From positions 1 through 58,567 of the forward strand of contig JANXWV010000064.1 of NCBI GenBank assembly GCA_025350965.1: 58,567 nucleotides of DNA, read 5' to 3'. Source of the stretch: Rhizobacter sp. (GTDB lineage: Bacteria > Pseudomonadota > Gammaproteobacteria > Burkholderiales > Burkholderiaceae_C). Of this stretch, positions 26,007 through 35,860 are shown piece by piece (position 1 is the first letter of the stretch; every line of letters starts with the position of its first letter). The translations under genes and the position numbers were made by a program. The notes under the pieces were generated by a model. The model searched no databases and was not told the DNA's origin. It was given only the letters and a program-made list of their open reading frames with translations.

Positions 26007-27079
26007 GTCTCGATCAGCTCGTCGGTGTCGAAGTCGCGCAGCGCGCGGCGGCCGATCAGGGCCCAGAAATCGATCGGCGAGACGCCGGTGCCGGGGCGCT
26101 TGAACGTCAGGTCGGCGGCCGTGAGCACCACGCCTCGGCTGATCGGCCGCGCCGCGACGACGCTGCGCCGCGCAACCGGGCGGTTGGCCATTTCCTGCGC
26201 GGCGGGCGCCTTGATGGTCGAGCCGAGTGCCCGCTCGATGTTGCGGATGCCGGCCACGAGCTGGCGCAATTCGCCCGGTTCGAGCGAGGCAGCGTGGTCC
26301 GGGCCGGGCATGGATCGGTCGAGCGTGAAGTGCTTTTCGACGACGGTGGCGCCGCGCGCAACCGCTGCCAGCGACACCTCGATGCCCAGCGTGTGGTCGG
26401 AGTAGCCGACCGGCAGCCCGAAGGCGGCGGCCAGCGTGTCCATGGCGCGCAGGTTGATGGCCTCGGGCGGCGCCGGGTACTGCGTGACGCAGTGCAACAG
26501 AGTCACGTGCTGCGCCAGCGCGCGGCGGCCTTCGGCGCTGCAATATGCGGCCATGAAATCGGCCCGGCCCGTGGGCTCGCGGTCGGTCGTGAGGCCGAAG
26601 GCGATGACGCCGAGCGCGTCTTCGATCTCGGCCACCGTGCACATGCCGGTGGAGACGATCAGCGGCATGCGCAAGCGCGCCGCCTGCAGCAGCAACGGCC
26701 CACAGGTGATGTCGCCGGACGGCATCTTGAGCGCAGGCATGCCGAGCGTGGCAAGGAAGGCCAGCGCCTCGGCGTCGAAGCCAGTGGACATGAAGCGGAT
26801 GCCGCGTTCCTGGCAGCGCTGCACGAGCACGTGGTGGTCGGCCAGCGAGAGTTCCAACTTTTGCAGCATGCCGAGCTGGTTGCCGGCCTCCTGCATGTTC
26901 TCGACCTGGTAGTCGGCCTTCACCGCCGCGGCGGTCGCGAGCTTCGAGGCCTTGAAGGTCTGGAACTTGACCGCGTCGGCGCGGGCTTCGGCCGCCACGT
27001 CGATGAGCTGCAGCGCCAAATCGAGTGACCCGTTGTGGTTGACGCCGGCTTCGGCGATCACGAAAGTTGAATCAGCCAC
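26003..27079 (-). CDS. N-acylneuraminate/legionaminate synthase (NeuB/LegI)
   Basis: 358 residues. TIM barrel with FVIAEAGVNHNGSLDLAL, DAVKFQTFKASKL, the PEP-binding and metal sites (HCVTQYPAPPEAINLRAM), VEKHFTLDRSMPGPDHAASL, and a C-terminal SAF/antifreeze-like domain (RPISRGVVLTAADLTFKRPG). It condenses a 6-carbon amino sugar with PEP. Product expected: legionaminic acid, from 2,4-diacetamido-2,4,6-trideoxymannose. Overlaps the LegG-like start region by 8 nt; ends overlapping the acyltransferase (ATGA). Confidence 0.92.
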   Translation of the reverse strand: MADSTFVIAEAGVNHNGSLDLALQLIDVAAEARADAVKFQTFKASKLATAAAVKADYQVENMQEAGNQLGMLQKLELSLADHHVLVQRCQERGIRFMSTGFDAEALAFLATLGMPALKMPSGDITCGPLLLQAARLRMPLIVSTGMCTVAEIEDALGVIAFGLTTDREPTGRADFMAAYCSAEGRRALAQHVTLLHCVTQYPAPPEAINLRAMDTLAAAFGLPVGYSDHTLGIEVSLAAVARGATVVEKHFTLDRSMPGPDHAASLEPGELRQLVAGIRNIERALGSTIKAPAAQEMANRPVARRSVVAARPISRGVVLTAADLTFKRPGTGVSPIDFWALIGRRALRDFDTDELIET

Positions 27080-28244
27080 GGGGTGCCTCGATCAGGTGAA
27101 AGTGCTTCTTCAGCAACTCGGCGCGCGGCGGCAGCGCAGCCAGCGCGCTGACGATGCGGGCCGACGATTCGCCGTCGCCGTAGGGGTTCACGACGGCGCT
27201 GCAATCAAGCGCCAGCGCACGCACCAGCGTGGCCTGGATGGCGGCGCGCTCGGGCGCACAGTCGAGCACCGAGCTCGTGGCGAGCCGGCCGCGCTGGCGG
27301 TCACCGATGTTCACGGTGGGAACGCGGAACGACGGCGCCTCGTAGAGCCCGCTCGACGAATTGCCGACGACCGCGTCGACCTGCGCCATCAGGCTCAGGT
27401 AGCGCAGTTGGCCTAGCGACGCGTGCACGTGCGCGCGGGCCGGGTGTTTCGCGGCCCAGCTGTCGAGCCGGGCCGAGAGCGCGCGGCCCCCGGTGTCGGC
27501 ATTCGGGCGCGTGAACCACAGCGTGGTGTCGTCGCCCGTGGCCTCCAGGGCGGCCGCCAGCTCGCCGAACTGGCGCTCGCTTTCGCCCGGCTCCAGCGTG
27601 ACAGGGTGGAAGGTGACGAGCAGGTTGCGCACACCGAGCGGCGCGCCGAGCGCATCGGCGAGTGCGGCGCGGTCGAGCAGCGGCAGGCGCTTCAGATGGT
27701 CGAGCCCGGGGTTGCCCACCACGTGCACGTGCTGCGGGTCTTCGCCGAGCTGGCGCACCCGGCGCGCCGAGAGTTCGTTCGTCACGAAGTGCACGTGCGC
27801 CATCTTGGTGATGGCGTGGCGAATGGACTCGTCGAACGCGCCTTCGGTGGTGTCACCGCCGGCGATGTGGGCGACGGGCGTGTTGTGCACCAGGCAGGCC
27901 TGCACTGCGGCGAGGATCTCGAAGCGGTCACCGAGCACCAGCACGACGTCGGGGCGCAGTTGCTCCAGCGCGTCCGACATGCCCATCACGCCCAGGCCCA
28001 TCGACTTGGCCACGCCGCCGGGGGTGTCGCTCGACAACAGCATCTCGACGCGGCGCGCCACGGCGAAGCCGTCTTTCTCGATCACGTTCACCGTCATGCC
28101 GAACTCGGGCGACAGGTGCATGCCGGTGACGATGAGTTGCAGTTCGATGCCGGTGGCCGCGCGCAGATCGTGCAGCACCCAGTACAGCAGGCCGTATTCG
28201 GCCCGGCTGCCGGTGACCACAGCGACTTTGCGCGGAGCGTTCAC
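27072..28244 (-). CDS. Hydrolysing NDP-sugar 2-epimerase (NeuC/LegG)
   Basis: 390 residues from GTG 28244 (GTGA overlap with LegC). GT-B epimerase fold: VVTGSRAEYGLLYWVL, VLGDRFEILAAVQACL, HIAGGDTTEGAFDESIRHAITKMA, HVHFVTNELSARRVRQLGE, VVGNPGLDHLKRL. It removes the nucleotide and inverts C2 to give the mannose-configured precursor for NeuB/LegI. In Campylobacter LegG prefers GDP-sugar; here the PtmE-like gene suggests the same preference. C-terminal region has the usual NSSSGLYEAPSFRVPTVNIG. Confidence 0.92.
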   Translation of the reverse strand: MNAPRKVAVVTGSRAEYGLLYWVLHDLRAATGIELQLIVTGMHLSPEFGMTVNVIEKDGFAVARRVEMLLSSDTPGGVAKSMGLGVMGMSDALEQLRPDVVLVLGDRFEILAAVQACLVHNTPVAHIAGGDTTEGAFDESIRHAITKMAHVHFVTNELSARRVRQLGEDPQHVHVVGNPGLDHLKRLPLLDRAALADALGAPLGVRNLLVTFHPVTLEPGESERQFGELAAALEATGDDTTLWFTRPNADTGGRALSARLDSWAAKHPARAHVHASLGQLRYLSLMAQVDAVVGNSSSGLYEAPSFRVPTVNIGDRQRGRLATSSVLDCAPERAAIQATLVRALALDCSAVVNPYGDGESSARIVSALAALPPRAELLKKHFHLIEAPRG

Positions 28245-29407
28245 GCGGCGGCTTTCACGAGTTGCGGGCTGCTGGGCAGGTTCACGATGCGGCGTGCCAG
28301 GTCGCGCGCGATCGGCGTGTCCATCCCCGGGCAGGCGGCGTACATCGGCAGCGTGCTGAGCAGCTCCCAGACCGGGCGCGTCATCTGGCCGGCGGCATTG
28401 GTGCTGGCGAGAATGGCGTCGCGCTGATCCGCCACATCAGCGTCGAGGATCAGCGTCTGCAGCCAGTAGTTGGCGCGCGTGCCGGCGCGCTCGGTGAACA
28501 GCTTCACGCCCGCGACGTCTTGCAGGGCATCGGCATAGCGCAGCGCGAGTTCGCGCTTGGCGGCCACGAAACCGGCAAGCTGTTCGAGCTGCGCGCAGCC
28601 CAGGGCCGCGTTCAGGTTCGGCAGGCGGAAGTTGTAGCCCACCTCATCGTGGAAGAAGGCCCACGGGTGCGGCTGCTTCGCGGTGGTGGTGAGGTGCTTG
28701 GCACGCTTGGCGAGGGTAACGTCGTTCGTGATGATCGCGCCGCCGCCGCCGGTGGTGACGATCTTGTTGCCGTTGAAACTGAGCATGGCGCACAGGCCGT
28801 GCGTGCCGGTGTGGCGGCCGTCAATCAGGCTGCCGAGCGATTCGGCGGCGTCTTCGACGACGGCGATGCCGTGGCGCTGCGCCAGGTCCATCAGGGCGGG
28901 CATGTCCACCGGGTGGCCGAAGGTGTGCATCGGCACGATGGCGCCGATGCGCTGCCCGGTGTGCCGGTTCACGCTCACACCGCTGCGCGTTTCGACGATG
29001 CTCGCCAGGTGGTCGGCGAGCGCCGGCACACCGAGGCCGAGCGACGCGTACTCGCTGTCGGCGAAGTGCGGCGTGGCACCGCAGTGCACCACCGCGTTCG
29101 CGGTGGCCACGAACGAGAGCGCGGGGATGATGACTTCATCACCTGCCCGCACGCAGGCGAGTTGCAGCGCCACCTGCAAACCCGAGGTGCCGTTCGAGAC
29201 GACGACCGCGTGCGCGGCTCCAGTCACTTCGGCCAGGTCGCGCTCGAAGCGGTCGACATAGCTGCCCACCGACGAGACCCAGCCGGTGTCGAGACACTCC
29301 TTCACATAGACCCACTCGTTGCCCTTGAAGCTGGGCTCGTGCAGCGCCACGCGGGGCAGGCCGGTGACGCGCCGGATGCGCTCGGTGATCAGTTCCGCCA
29401 ATGCCAT
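28241..29407 (-). CDS. DegT/AHBA-family 4-aminotransferase (LegC-like)
   Basis: 388 residues from ATG 29407; a longer open frame to 29488 adds unconserved sequence. PLP Lys215 in SFNGNKIVTTGGGGAI; PLP-ring Asp in VVEDAAESLGSLIDG; GYNFRLPNLNAALG, a common LegC/DegT signature. It follows LegB, so it should transaminate the 4-keto-6-deoxy GlcNAc intermediate with glutamate. Stop overlaps LegG (GTGA). The N-terminus HEPSFKGNEWVYVKECLDTGW matches the LegC subgroup. Confidence 0.9.
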   Translation of the reverse strand: MALAELITERIRRVTGLPRVALHEPSFKGNEWVYVKECLDTGWVSSVGSYVDRFERDLAEVTGAAHAVVVSNGTSGLQVALQLACVRAGDEVIIPALSFVATANAVVHCGATPHFADSEYASLGLGVPALADHLASIVETRSGVSVNRHTGQRIGAIVPMHTFGHPVDMPALMDLAQRHGIAVVEDAAESLGSLIDGRHTGTHGLCAMLSFNGNKIVTTGGGGAIITNDVTLAKRAKHLTTTAKQPHPWAFFHDEVGYNFRLPNLNAALGCAQLEQLAGFVAAKRELALRYADALQDVAGVKLFTERAGTRANYWLQTLILDADVADQRDAILASTNAAGQMTRPVWELLSTLPMYAACPGMDTPIARDLARRIVNLPSSPQLVKAAA

Positions 29408-29417
29408 TGCAGCGCCT

Positions 29418-30428
29418 TCAGATGTTGTACAGGCCGGCCTTGTAGCGGCGCAGGTTGTCGGGCTGGCCGAACCACTCGATGGTTTCACGCAGGCCGCGCG
29501 TCAGGCCTTCGACGCCGGGGTACTCGGGCGCCCAGCCCGTCAGCTCGCGGGCGAGCGTGTTGTCGGCCCACAGGCGTTCCACTTCGCTGCCCGGCGGGCG
29601 CATGCGCTGCTCGTCGCTGGTGAACTCGACCTCGCGGCCCATCAGCTCGGCGATCAGGCGGGCCGTGTCACCGACCGACACCTCGTAGTTGCTGCCCACG
29701 TTGACCACCTGGCCGACGGCGGCATCGCATTCGGCCACGGCCACGAAGCCGCGCACGGTGTCTTGCACGTAGTTGAAGTCGCGCGTCGGGTGCATGGCGC
29801 CGAGCTTGATCTGGCGCGCGCCCGAGGCCACCTGCGTGATGATGGTGGGGATGACGGCGCGGGCCGACTGGCGCGGCCCGTAGGTGTTGAACGGGCGAAT
29901 GGTCGCGACCGGCGTGTTGAACGACGAAAAGAAGCTCTGCGCCATCTGGTCGGCGCCGATCTTGCTGGCCGAGTACGGCGACTGGCCCTGCAACGGGTGC
30001 GCCTCGGTGATGGGCACGAAGCGCGCGGTGCCGTAGACCTCGCTGGTCGAGGTGTGCACGACGCGCTCGGTGCCAAGCTCGCGCGCGGCCTGCACCACAT
30101 TCAGCGTGCCTTTCACGTTGGTGTCCACGTACGTGTCGGGCGAGTGGTACGAGTACGGAATGGCGATCAGCGCAGCCAGGTGCATGACCACGTCGCAGCC
30201 CTTCATCGCGGTGCGCACGCCGTGCGGGTCGCGAATGTCGCCCGCAAACACGTCGAGAGAGTTCTTGATGCGGTCGTCGGCCTCGTCGAGCCAGCCCCAG
30301 GAGTTGAAGCTGTTGTAGTAGACGAAGGCGCGCACATCGGCTCCGGCGCGAACCAGGTGTTCTGTAAGGTGCGAGCCGATGAAACCGTCTGCGCCGGTGA
30401 CGAGGATCTTCTTGCCTTGGAGCTTCAT
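29418..30428 (-). CDS. NAD-dependent NDP-GlcNAc 4,6-dehydratase (LegB-like)
   Basis: 336 residues, extended SDR. NAD site KILVTGADGFIGSHL; LAALIAIPYSYHSPD; catalytic TSTSEVYGTA and SPYSASKIGADQM (YxxxK); RPFNTYGPRQSARAVIP. YYNSFNSWGWLDE near residue 40 is characteristic of the LegB subfamily. It forms the 4-keto-6-deoxy intermediate from GDP-GlcNAc (or UDP-GlcNAc), the first committed step of legionaminic acid. Soluble, unlike WbpM. 22 nt after the Gmd gene. Confidence 0.92.
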   Translation of the reverse strand: MKLQGKKILVTGADGFIGSHLTEHLVRAGADVRAFVYYNSFNSWGWLDEADDRIKNSLDVFAGDIRDPHGVRTAMKGCDVVMHLAALIAIPYSYHSPDTYVDTNVKGTLNVVQAARELGTERVVHTSTSEVYGTARFVPITEAHPLQGQSPYSASKIGADQMAQSFFSSFNTPVATIRPFNTYGPRQSARAVIPTIITQVASGARQIKLGAMHPTRDFNYVQDTVRGFVAVAECDAAVGQVVNVGSNYEVSVGDTARLIAELMGREVEFTSDEQRMRPPGSEVERLWADNTLARELTGWAPEYPGVEGLTRGLRETIEWFGQPDNLRRYKAGLYNI

Positions 30429-30450
30429 GTCGTCGGAGTCCGTGTGCGGG

Positions 30451-31578
30451 TCATTCGTGGTGGTCGTAGGCCTGGAATCCGGCTTCCTTGACCAGGCTGT
30501 CGCGGCGCGCGGCGGTGTAGTCGGCGTTCACCATTTCGGCCACGAGTTGCGCGAACGTCGTGGTCGGCGACCAGCCGAGCTTGCGCTTGGCCTTGCTCGG
30601 GTCGCCGAGCAGGGTTTCGACCTCGGTCGGGCGGTAGTAGCGGGGATCGACCTTGACGATCACGTCACCGACCTTGCACGAGGCGAGGTCGCCTTCGACA
30701 CGGCTGACAGTGCCGATCTCGGTGTCGCCTGCGCCGCTGAAAGTGATGGTCACGCCCAGTTCGCGCGCCGCGAATTCGACGAACTGGCGCACGCTGTATT
30801 GCACGCCGGTCGCAATCACGAAGTCTTCGGGTTGGTCCTGTTGCAGCATCAACCACTGCATCTCGACGTAGTCTTTCGCGTGGCCCCAATCGCGCAGCGA
30901 ACTCATGTTGCCGAGGTACAGGCAGTCTTGCAGGCCGAGCGCAATGCGGGCGATGGCGCGTGTGATCTTGCGCGTCACGAAGGTCTCGCCGCGCAGCGGG
31001 CTCTCGTGGTTGAAGAGCACGCCGTTGCAGGCGTACAAGCCGTAGGCCTCGCGGTAGTTCACGGTGATCCAGTAGGCGTAGAGCTTCGCCACCGCGTAGG
31101 GGCTGCGGGGGTAGAACGGCGTGGTCTCCTTCTGCGGGGTCTCCTGCACCAGGCCGTACAGCTCGGAGGTGCTGGCCTGGTAGAAGCGGGTCTTCTTTTC
31201 CATGCCGAGAATGCGCATGGCTTCCAAGATGCGCAGCGTGCCGATGCCATCGGCGTTCGCGGTGTATTCGGGCGTTTCAAAGCTCACGGCCACATGGCTC
31301 ATGGCGGCAAGGTTGTAGATCTCGTCGGGTTGCACCTTCTGGATGATGCGGATCAGATTCGTGCTGTCGGTCAGGTCGCCGTAGTGCATCTTGAAGCGCT
31401 GGTGGTCGACGTGCGGGTCCTGATACAGGTGGTCGACGCGCTGGGTGTTGAACAACGACGAGCGGCGCTTGATGCCGTGAACCTCGTACCCCTTGCCGAG
31501 CAGCAACTCGGTGAGGTAAGCGCCGTCCTGGCCGGTCACGCCGGTGATCAGGGCCACTTTCGCGTTGTTGTCATTCAT
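30451..31578 (-). CDS. gmd: GDP-mannose 4,6-dehydratase
   Basis: 375 residues from ATG 31578 (ATGA overlap with the regulator); a second in-frame start is not needed. NADP site [36 protein letters not shown] (Gmd-specific), catalytic ASTSELYG and [21 protein letters not shown] (YxxxK), [31 protein letters not shown]. It makes GDP-4-keto-6-deoxymannose. With Fcl at 9873-10829 the pathway gives GDP-L-fucose. It is the first enzyme gene after the regulator. Confidence 0.96.
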   Translation of the reverse strand: MNDNNAKVALITGVTGQDGAYLTELLLGKGYEVHGIKRRSSLFNTQRVDHLYQDPHVDHQRFKMHYGDLTDSTNLIRIIQKVQPDEIYNLAAMSHVAVSFETPEYTANADGIGTLRILEAMRILGMEKKTRFYQASTSELYGLVQETPQKETTPFYPRSPYAVAKLYAYWITVNYREAYGLYACNGVLFNHESPLRGETFVTRKITRAIARIALGLQDCLYLGNMSSLRDWGHAKDYVEMQWLMLQQDQPEDFVIATGVQYSVRQFVEFAARELGVTITFSGAGDTEIGTVSRVEGDLASCKVGDVIVKVDPRYYRPTEVETLLGDPSKAKRKLGWSPTTTFAQLVAEMVNADYTAARRDSLVKEAGFQAYDHHE

Positions 31579-31937
31579 GTGGTGTGGTCGCTCGGTTGTT
31601 GGGCTTGCGTGGCCAGTTCGGCTCGAAGGGCTGCGATCTGCCCGTTCAGCATCTCGTACTCACGCTCCTTGCGGGCCAGGAAGGCGTGGGTCAACGCGAG
31701 CCTTTGGCCGACGCCCTGCGGCGTGAGCACGTACAGGTAACCGAGCTTGTTGTTGCTGCGCTGGAAGTTCTTGGCCTTGACCCAGCCCTTGTCGAGCAGG
31801 GCGCGCAGCACGTAGTTGGTCTTGCCCACACTGACGCCAAGTGCCACCGCCAATTGGCGCTGGGAGTACTCGGGGTGCAACTCAAGCAACCGCAGCAGTT
31901 CGAGGTGGGCCGGGTTGTCGTGGGGCAACGAATTCAA
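31575..31937 (-). CDS. MarR-family EPS-associated transcriptional regulator
   Basis: About 120 residues if started at TTG 31937. The open frame runs to GTG 31988, but a possible -10 and two palindromes lie between these. Winged-helix with [42 protein letters not shown], then [14 protein letters not shown] and a C-terminal coiled-coil helix ([21 protein letters not shown]). This is the EPS-associated MarR family, which usually heads exopolysaccharide operons. It is the first gene of the long minus-strand train and likely senses a cell state to control it. A TTG at 31928 is also possible. Confidence 0.8.
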   Translation of the reverse strand: MNSLPHDNPAHLELLRLLELHPEYSQRQLAVALGVSVGKTNYVLRALLDKGWVKAKNFQRSNNKLGYLYVLTPQGVGQRLALTHAFLARKEREYEMLNGQIAALRAELATQAQQPSDHTT

Positions 31938-31953
31938 GAAGCAGACGCGGGTG

Positions 31954-31970
31954 CGTTCAAATGGTGAACG
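31954..31970. promoter_or_regulatory. Putative operator palindrome at the EPS regulator promoter
   Basis: CGTTCA-aatgg-TGAACG is a perfect 6-bp inverted repeat. On the minus strand it lies just downstream of a possible -10 (TACAAT, 31980-31975), where a repressor would block initiation. The size and spacing suit a MarR-type dimer. Autoregulation is inferred. Confidence 0.5.
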
Positions 31971-31974
31971 CTGG

Positions 31975-31991
31975 ATTGTACAGGTCACCTG
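31975..31991 (-). promoter_or_regulatory. Possible promoter -10 (TACAAT) with adjoining palindrome CAGGTcACCTG
   Basis: TACAAT occupies 31980-31975 on the minus strand. The 11-bp palindrome CAGGTcACCTG (31981-31991) abuts it upstream, within the would-be spacer. No good -35 hexamer was found 17 nt away (the sequence there is ACCGAC), so activator-dependent or weak transcription is possible. Confidence 0.35.
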
Positions 31992-32019
31992 CGATGCGTC
32001 GGTGACCCTTGCAGACAGG

Positions 32020-32775
32020 CTATGGCAGTGTTCGCACGCAGCCTGCCTGCGCGGTGTTGCCGGTGTCGGAGGCCGGGGCGATGACCGAGTTGCCGTTCAT
32101 GTTCTCCCAGCCCAGATCATGCATTCCTGCACTGCTGGAGGTGGACGACCAAATGTTCGTCCCGGCAAGAAACGCCTCGACGGCGTAGGTGCTCACCGGC
32201 CCCACCACGATCGTGGCCACACTGCCGGACACCGTCAAAGCCCGGCTCGTGGAGCGGAACAGCGTGACTGCGCCTGTGCTGTTGGTGATCGGTGGCGTCA
32301 GCATGAACGGGGGGGCGTTGTAGTTCTTGATGATGGCGGGCCAGTTGATCGTGGGCGCAACCTTGTTCACCAGCACCTGCGCGATCCGGCTGGCCGATGC
32401 GCAGTTGCCATCGGCGGCCTGGGTCGCGGTGATGGTTCCGGCGCCGGCGCCGACGATGGTGGCCGTCCTGCCCGAAACAGAAATGACCTCGGGATGGTCA
32501 GACACGTATGAGAACGCTCCCGCGATGTCGGAGGTGGGCGGGGTCAGCGTGAAGCTGGCCTGGCCGTAGTCCTTCGTGATGTCGGCAAAGGCGCCCAGTG
32601 TGGGCATCGTCAACTGGCGCGGCGGGTCAGCGCCGCCGTCCCCGCCGCCGCAGCCGGGAAGCGCGGCGATGACTGCCACGAAACGAGCGAGGTGAACGCG
32701 CCAAAAAACATGGCTGCCTCCCGTTAGTGCAGTGTCAGTGTCGCTGCCCGCTTTCGGCACCCCGCTCCGCGCCAC
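32020..32775 (-). CDS. Probable secreted lipoprotein with two Ig-like repeats (suspected start-proximal frameshift)
   Basis: The frame reads 251 residues. After an atypical N-terminus come a hydrophobic segment (LARFVAVIAALPGC) with a lipobox-like LPGC, a Gly/Asp linker, and two similar beta-rich repeats (YGQASFTLTPPTSDIAGAF...; YNAPPFMLTPPITNSTGAV...) of bacterial Ig-like style. The best start, ATG 32711 with GGGAGG 5 nt upstream, is out of frame by one base, separated only by a run of six T. One extra T gives a textbook signal peptide (MFFWRVHLARF...). So the gene is shifted, phase-variable or mis-sequenced. The function of the repeats is unknown, probably surface exposure. Confidence 0.55.
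   Translation of the reverse strand: MARSGVPKAGSDTDTALTGGSHVFWRVHLARFVAVIAALPGCGGGDGGADPPRQLTMPTLGAFADITKDYGQASFTLTPPTSDIAGAFSYVSDHPEVISVSGRTATIVGAGAGTITATQAADGNCASASRIAQVLVNKVAPTINWPAIIKNYNAPPFMLTPPITNSTGAVTLFRSTSRALTVSGSVATIVVGPVSTYAVEAFLAGTNIWSSTSSSAGMHDLGWENMNGNSVIAPASDTGNTAQAGCVRTLP
32703..32711 (-). other. Homopolymer tract at the lipoprotein start
   Basis: On the minus strand, ATG (32711-32709) is followed by six T (32708-32703). Seven T would place the ATG in the lipoprotein frame. Runs of this kind are slip-prone. Confidence 0.55.
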
Positions 32776-32831
32776 TGCCCATTCGAAGGGTGCGCAACAC
32801 GCGCGCAGTCAGCAAAGACGATAATCGAAGG

Positions 32832-34364
<1,533 letters not shown>

Positions 34365-34392
34365 CGGCTGGGGGGCGCCGCTCTTCAGCAGC

Positions 34393-35172
34393 TCATCCCG
34401 CCAGCAGCGAAAACACCACGGGCACATCGGCTGGAAGAGCCACCGGACGGGCCTTCCAGCCGGCCACGGTGTCGCTTCGCGTGAACCCTTCAGCAAGCGT
34501 CAGGCCGCAGCTGACCGAGAGCTTCGTTGCCGCTTGCAAGTGCGCCAACAACGCCGCCAGCAGCACGGCGTTGCGGTACGGCGTCTCGATCATCAATTGC
34601 GTTTGCGCCGCGCGGCGCGACAGCGCTTCGAGCTCGCGGATGCGCGCACCGCGCTCGGCTTGGCCGACCGGCAGATAGCCCACGAACGCGAAGCTCTGGC
34701 CGTTCAGGCCACTGGCGGCCAGCGCGAGCAGCAACGAACTCGGGCCGGGCAAGGCGACGACCTCGACGCTCATCGCATGCGCACAGTTCACCAGCGCGGC
34801 GCCGGGGTCGGCCACGGCGGGCAGGCCGGCTTCGCTGATCAGGCCGATGTCATGGCCTTCGAGCGCGGGGGCGAGCAGCGCAGCCAGCGGCTCAGGCATT
34901 GATGCTGCAGCGCCGGGCGAACCCTTCTGCGGCCTGGGCAGTTCGACGATGGACAGCACCTGAAGCGGCGTGGCAAGCGGCTGAACCGCGCCGACCCGCT
35001 TGAGAAACGCGCGAGTCGTTTTCGCGTTCTCGGCCACCCAGTGCGTCAGGCTCGCGGCGCGGCGGATCACCCCGAGCGGCAGAACGTCTTGCAGGTCGGG
35101 CGGCGTGCCGGGCGTGCCGAAGTCCAGCGAGTTGGGCATCAGGATCAGGCGGCCGCGCGTCGGTGTCGTCAT
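34393..35172 (-). CDS. Tetrapyrrole-methylase-fold SAM methyltransferase (RsmI-like)
   Basis: 259 residues from ATG 35172, overlapping the Maf stop by 4 nt (ATGA). SAM-binding LISEAGLPAVADPGAALV, VVALPGPSSLLLALAASGL, FAFVGYLP and LMIETPYRNA are the motifs of the RsmI/COG0313 branch. In Burkholderiales a gene like this regularly accompanies maf/yceF. It differs from canonical RsmI (16S C1402 2'-O-methyltransferase) near the N-terminus. Substrate unknown; rRNA modification is possible. It ends 28 nt from the convergent rhlE. Confidence 0.85.
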   Translation of the reverse strand: MTTPTRGRLILMPNSLDFGTPGTPPDLQDVLPLGVIRRAASLTHWVAENAKTTRAFLKRVGAVQPLATPLQVLSIVELPRPQKGSPGAAASMPEPLAALLAPALEGHDIGLISEAGLPAVADPGAALVNCAHAMSVEVVALPGPSSLLLALAASGLNGQSFAFVGYLPVGQAERGARIRELEALSRRAAQTQLMIETPYRNAVLLAALLAHLQAATKLSVSCGLTLAEGFTRSDTVAGWKARPVALPADVPVVFSLLAG

Positions 35173-35777
35173 AGCGCTTGGTGCGCAGGCTGAAGCGGGT
35201 CGATGCCGGCTGCGCGCAGCAACGCGCAGGTGCGGATCAGCGGCAGGCCGACCAGCGCGGTCGGGTCGTCGGAGTCGATGGCGTCGAGCAGCGCAATGCC
35301 GAGTGTTTCGCACTTGGCGCTGCCGGCGCAGTCGTACGGTTCTTCGGTGCGCAGGTAGTGCTCGATCTCGGCGTCGGTGAGCGCCCTGAAACGCACCGTC
35401 ACCGGCGCGAGCGCGGTGCCCACATAGCCAGTGGCGTGGCACACCACGGCCACGGCCGTGTGGAACACCACTGTGCGCCCGCGCAAGCGCTGCAACTGAG
35501 CCACGGCGCGCTCGTGCGTGCCGGGCTTGCCGATGGGCTCGCCGTCGAGGTCGGCAACCTGGTCCGAGCCGATCACCACCGCGTCGGGGTGGGGCGCCGC
35601 CACGGCGTGAGCCTTGGCCAGCGCCAGCCGCTGCGCCAACGCTGCGGGCGCCTCGGCCGGCAACGCGGATTCGTCCAGATCGGGCGACTGAACAGTGAAC
35701 GGCACGTGCAGCCGCTGCAGCAATTCGCGCCGGTAGCGCGAGCTGGAACCGAGGATCAATGGGCGTTGTGCAGGCAT
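35169..35777 (-). CDS. Maf family nucleotide pyrophosphatase, YceF type
   Basis: 202 residues from ATG 35777; a longer frame adds unconserved residues. LILGSSSRYRRELLQRL, PDLDESAL, AKAHAV, VVIGSDQVADLDGEPIGKPG and CAGSAKCETLGIAL. The GSDQV motif places it in the YceF branch (m7GTP pyrophosphatase) rather than YhdE. It hydrolyses modified NTPs to monophosphates. Divergent from yceD, 83 bp apart, in the order seen across Proteobacteria. Confidence 0.9.
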   Translation of the reverse strand: MPAQRPLILGSSSRYRRELLQRLHVPFTVQSPDLDESALPAEAPAALAQRLALAKAHAVAAPHPDAVVIGSDQVADLDGEPIGKPGTHERAVAQLQRLRGRTVVFHTAVAVVCHATGYVGTALAPVTVRFRALTDAEIEHYLRTEEPYDCAGSAKCETLGIALLDAIDSDDPTALVGLPLIRTCALLRAAGIDPLQPAHQAL

Positions 35778-35835
35778 CGCGGCATTGTCCCATCGGCGCG
35801 GCGGGAACCCCCGACGGCGGCCCGTACACTGACCC

Positions 35836-35853
35836 ACTTCGACAGGCTCAGGA
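35836..35853. repeat. Half of a common TTCGACAGGCTCAGGA-type intergenic repeat
   Basis: ACTTCGACAGGCTCAGGA matches one arm of a REP-like repeat often written TTCGACAAGCTCAGGGCGAACGG in Proteobacteria. The usual second part is absent; instead the sequence runs into the yceD start at 35861. It lies in the yceD 5' leader. Confidence 0.55.
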
Positions 35854-35860
35854 CCAGCCC

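Noticed and set aside
31938..32100. JUMPStart/ops element (GGCGGTAG) at the head of the polysaccharide train
   Set aside because: Not found on either strand in this stretch; RfaH-type control cannot be claimed.
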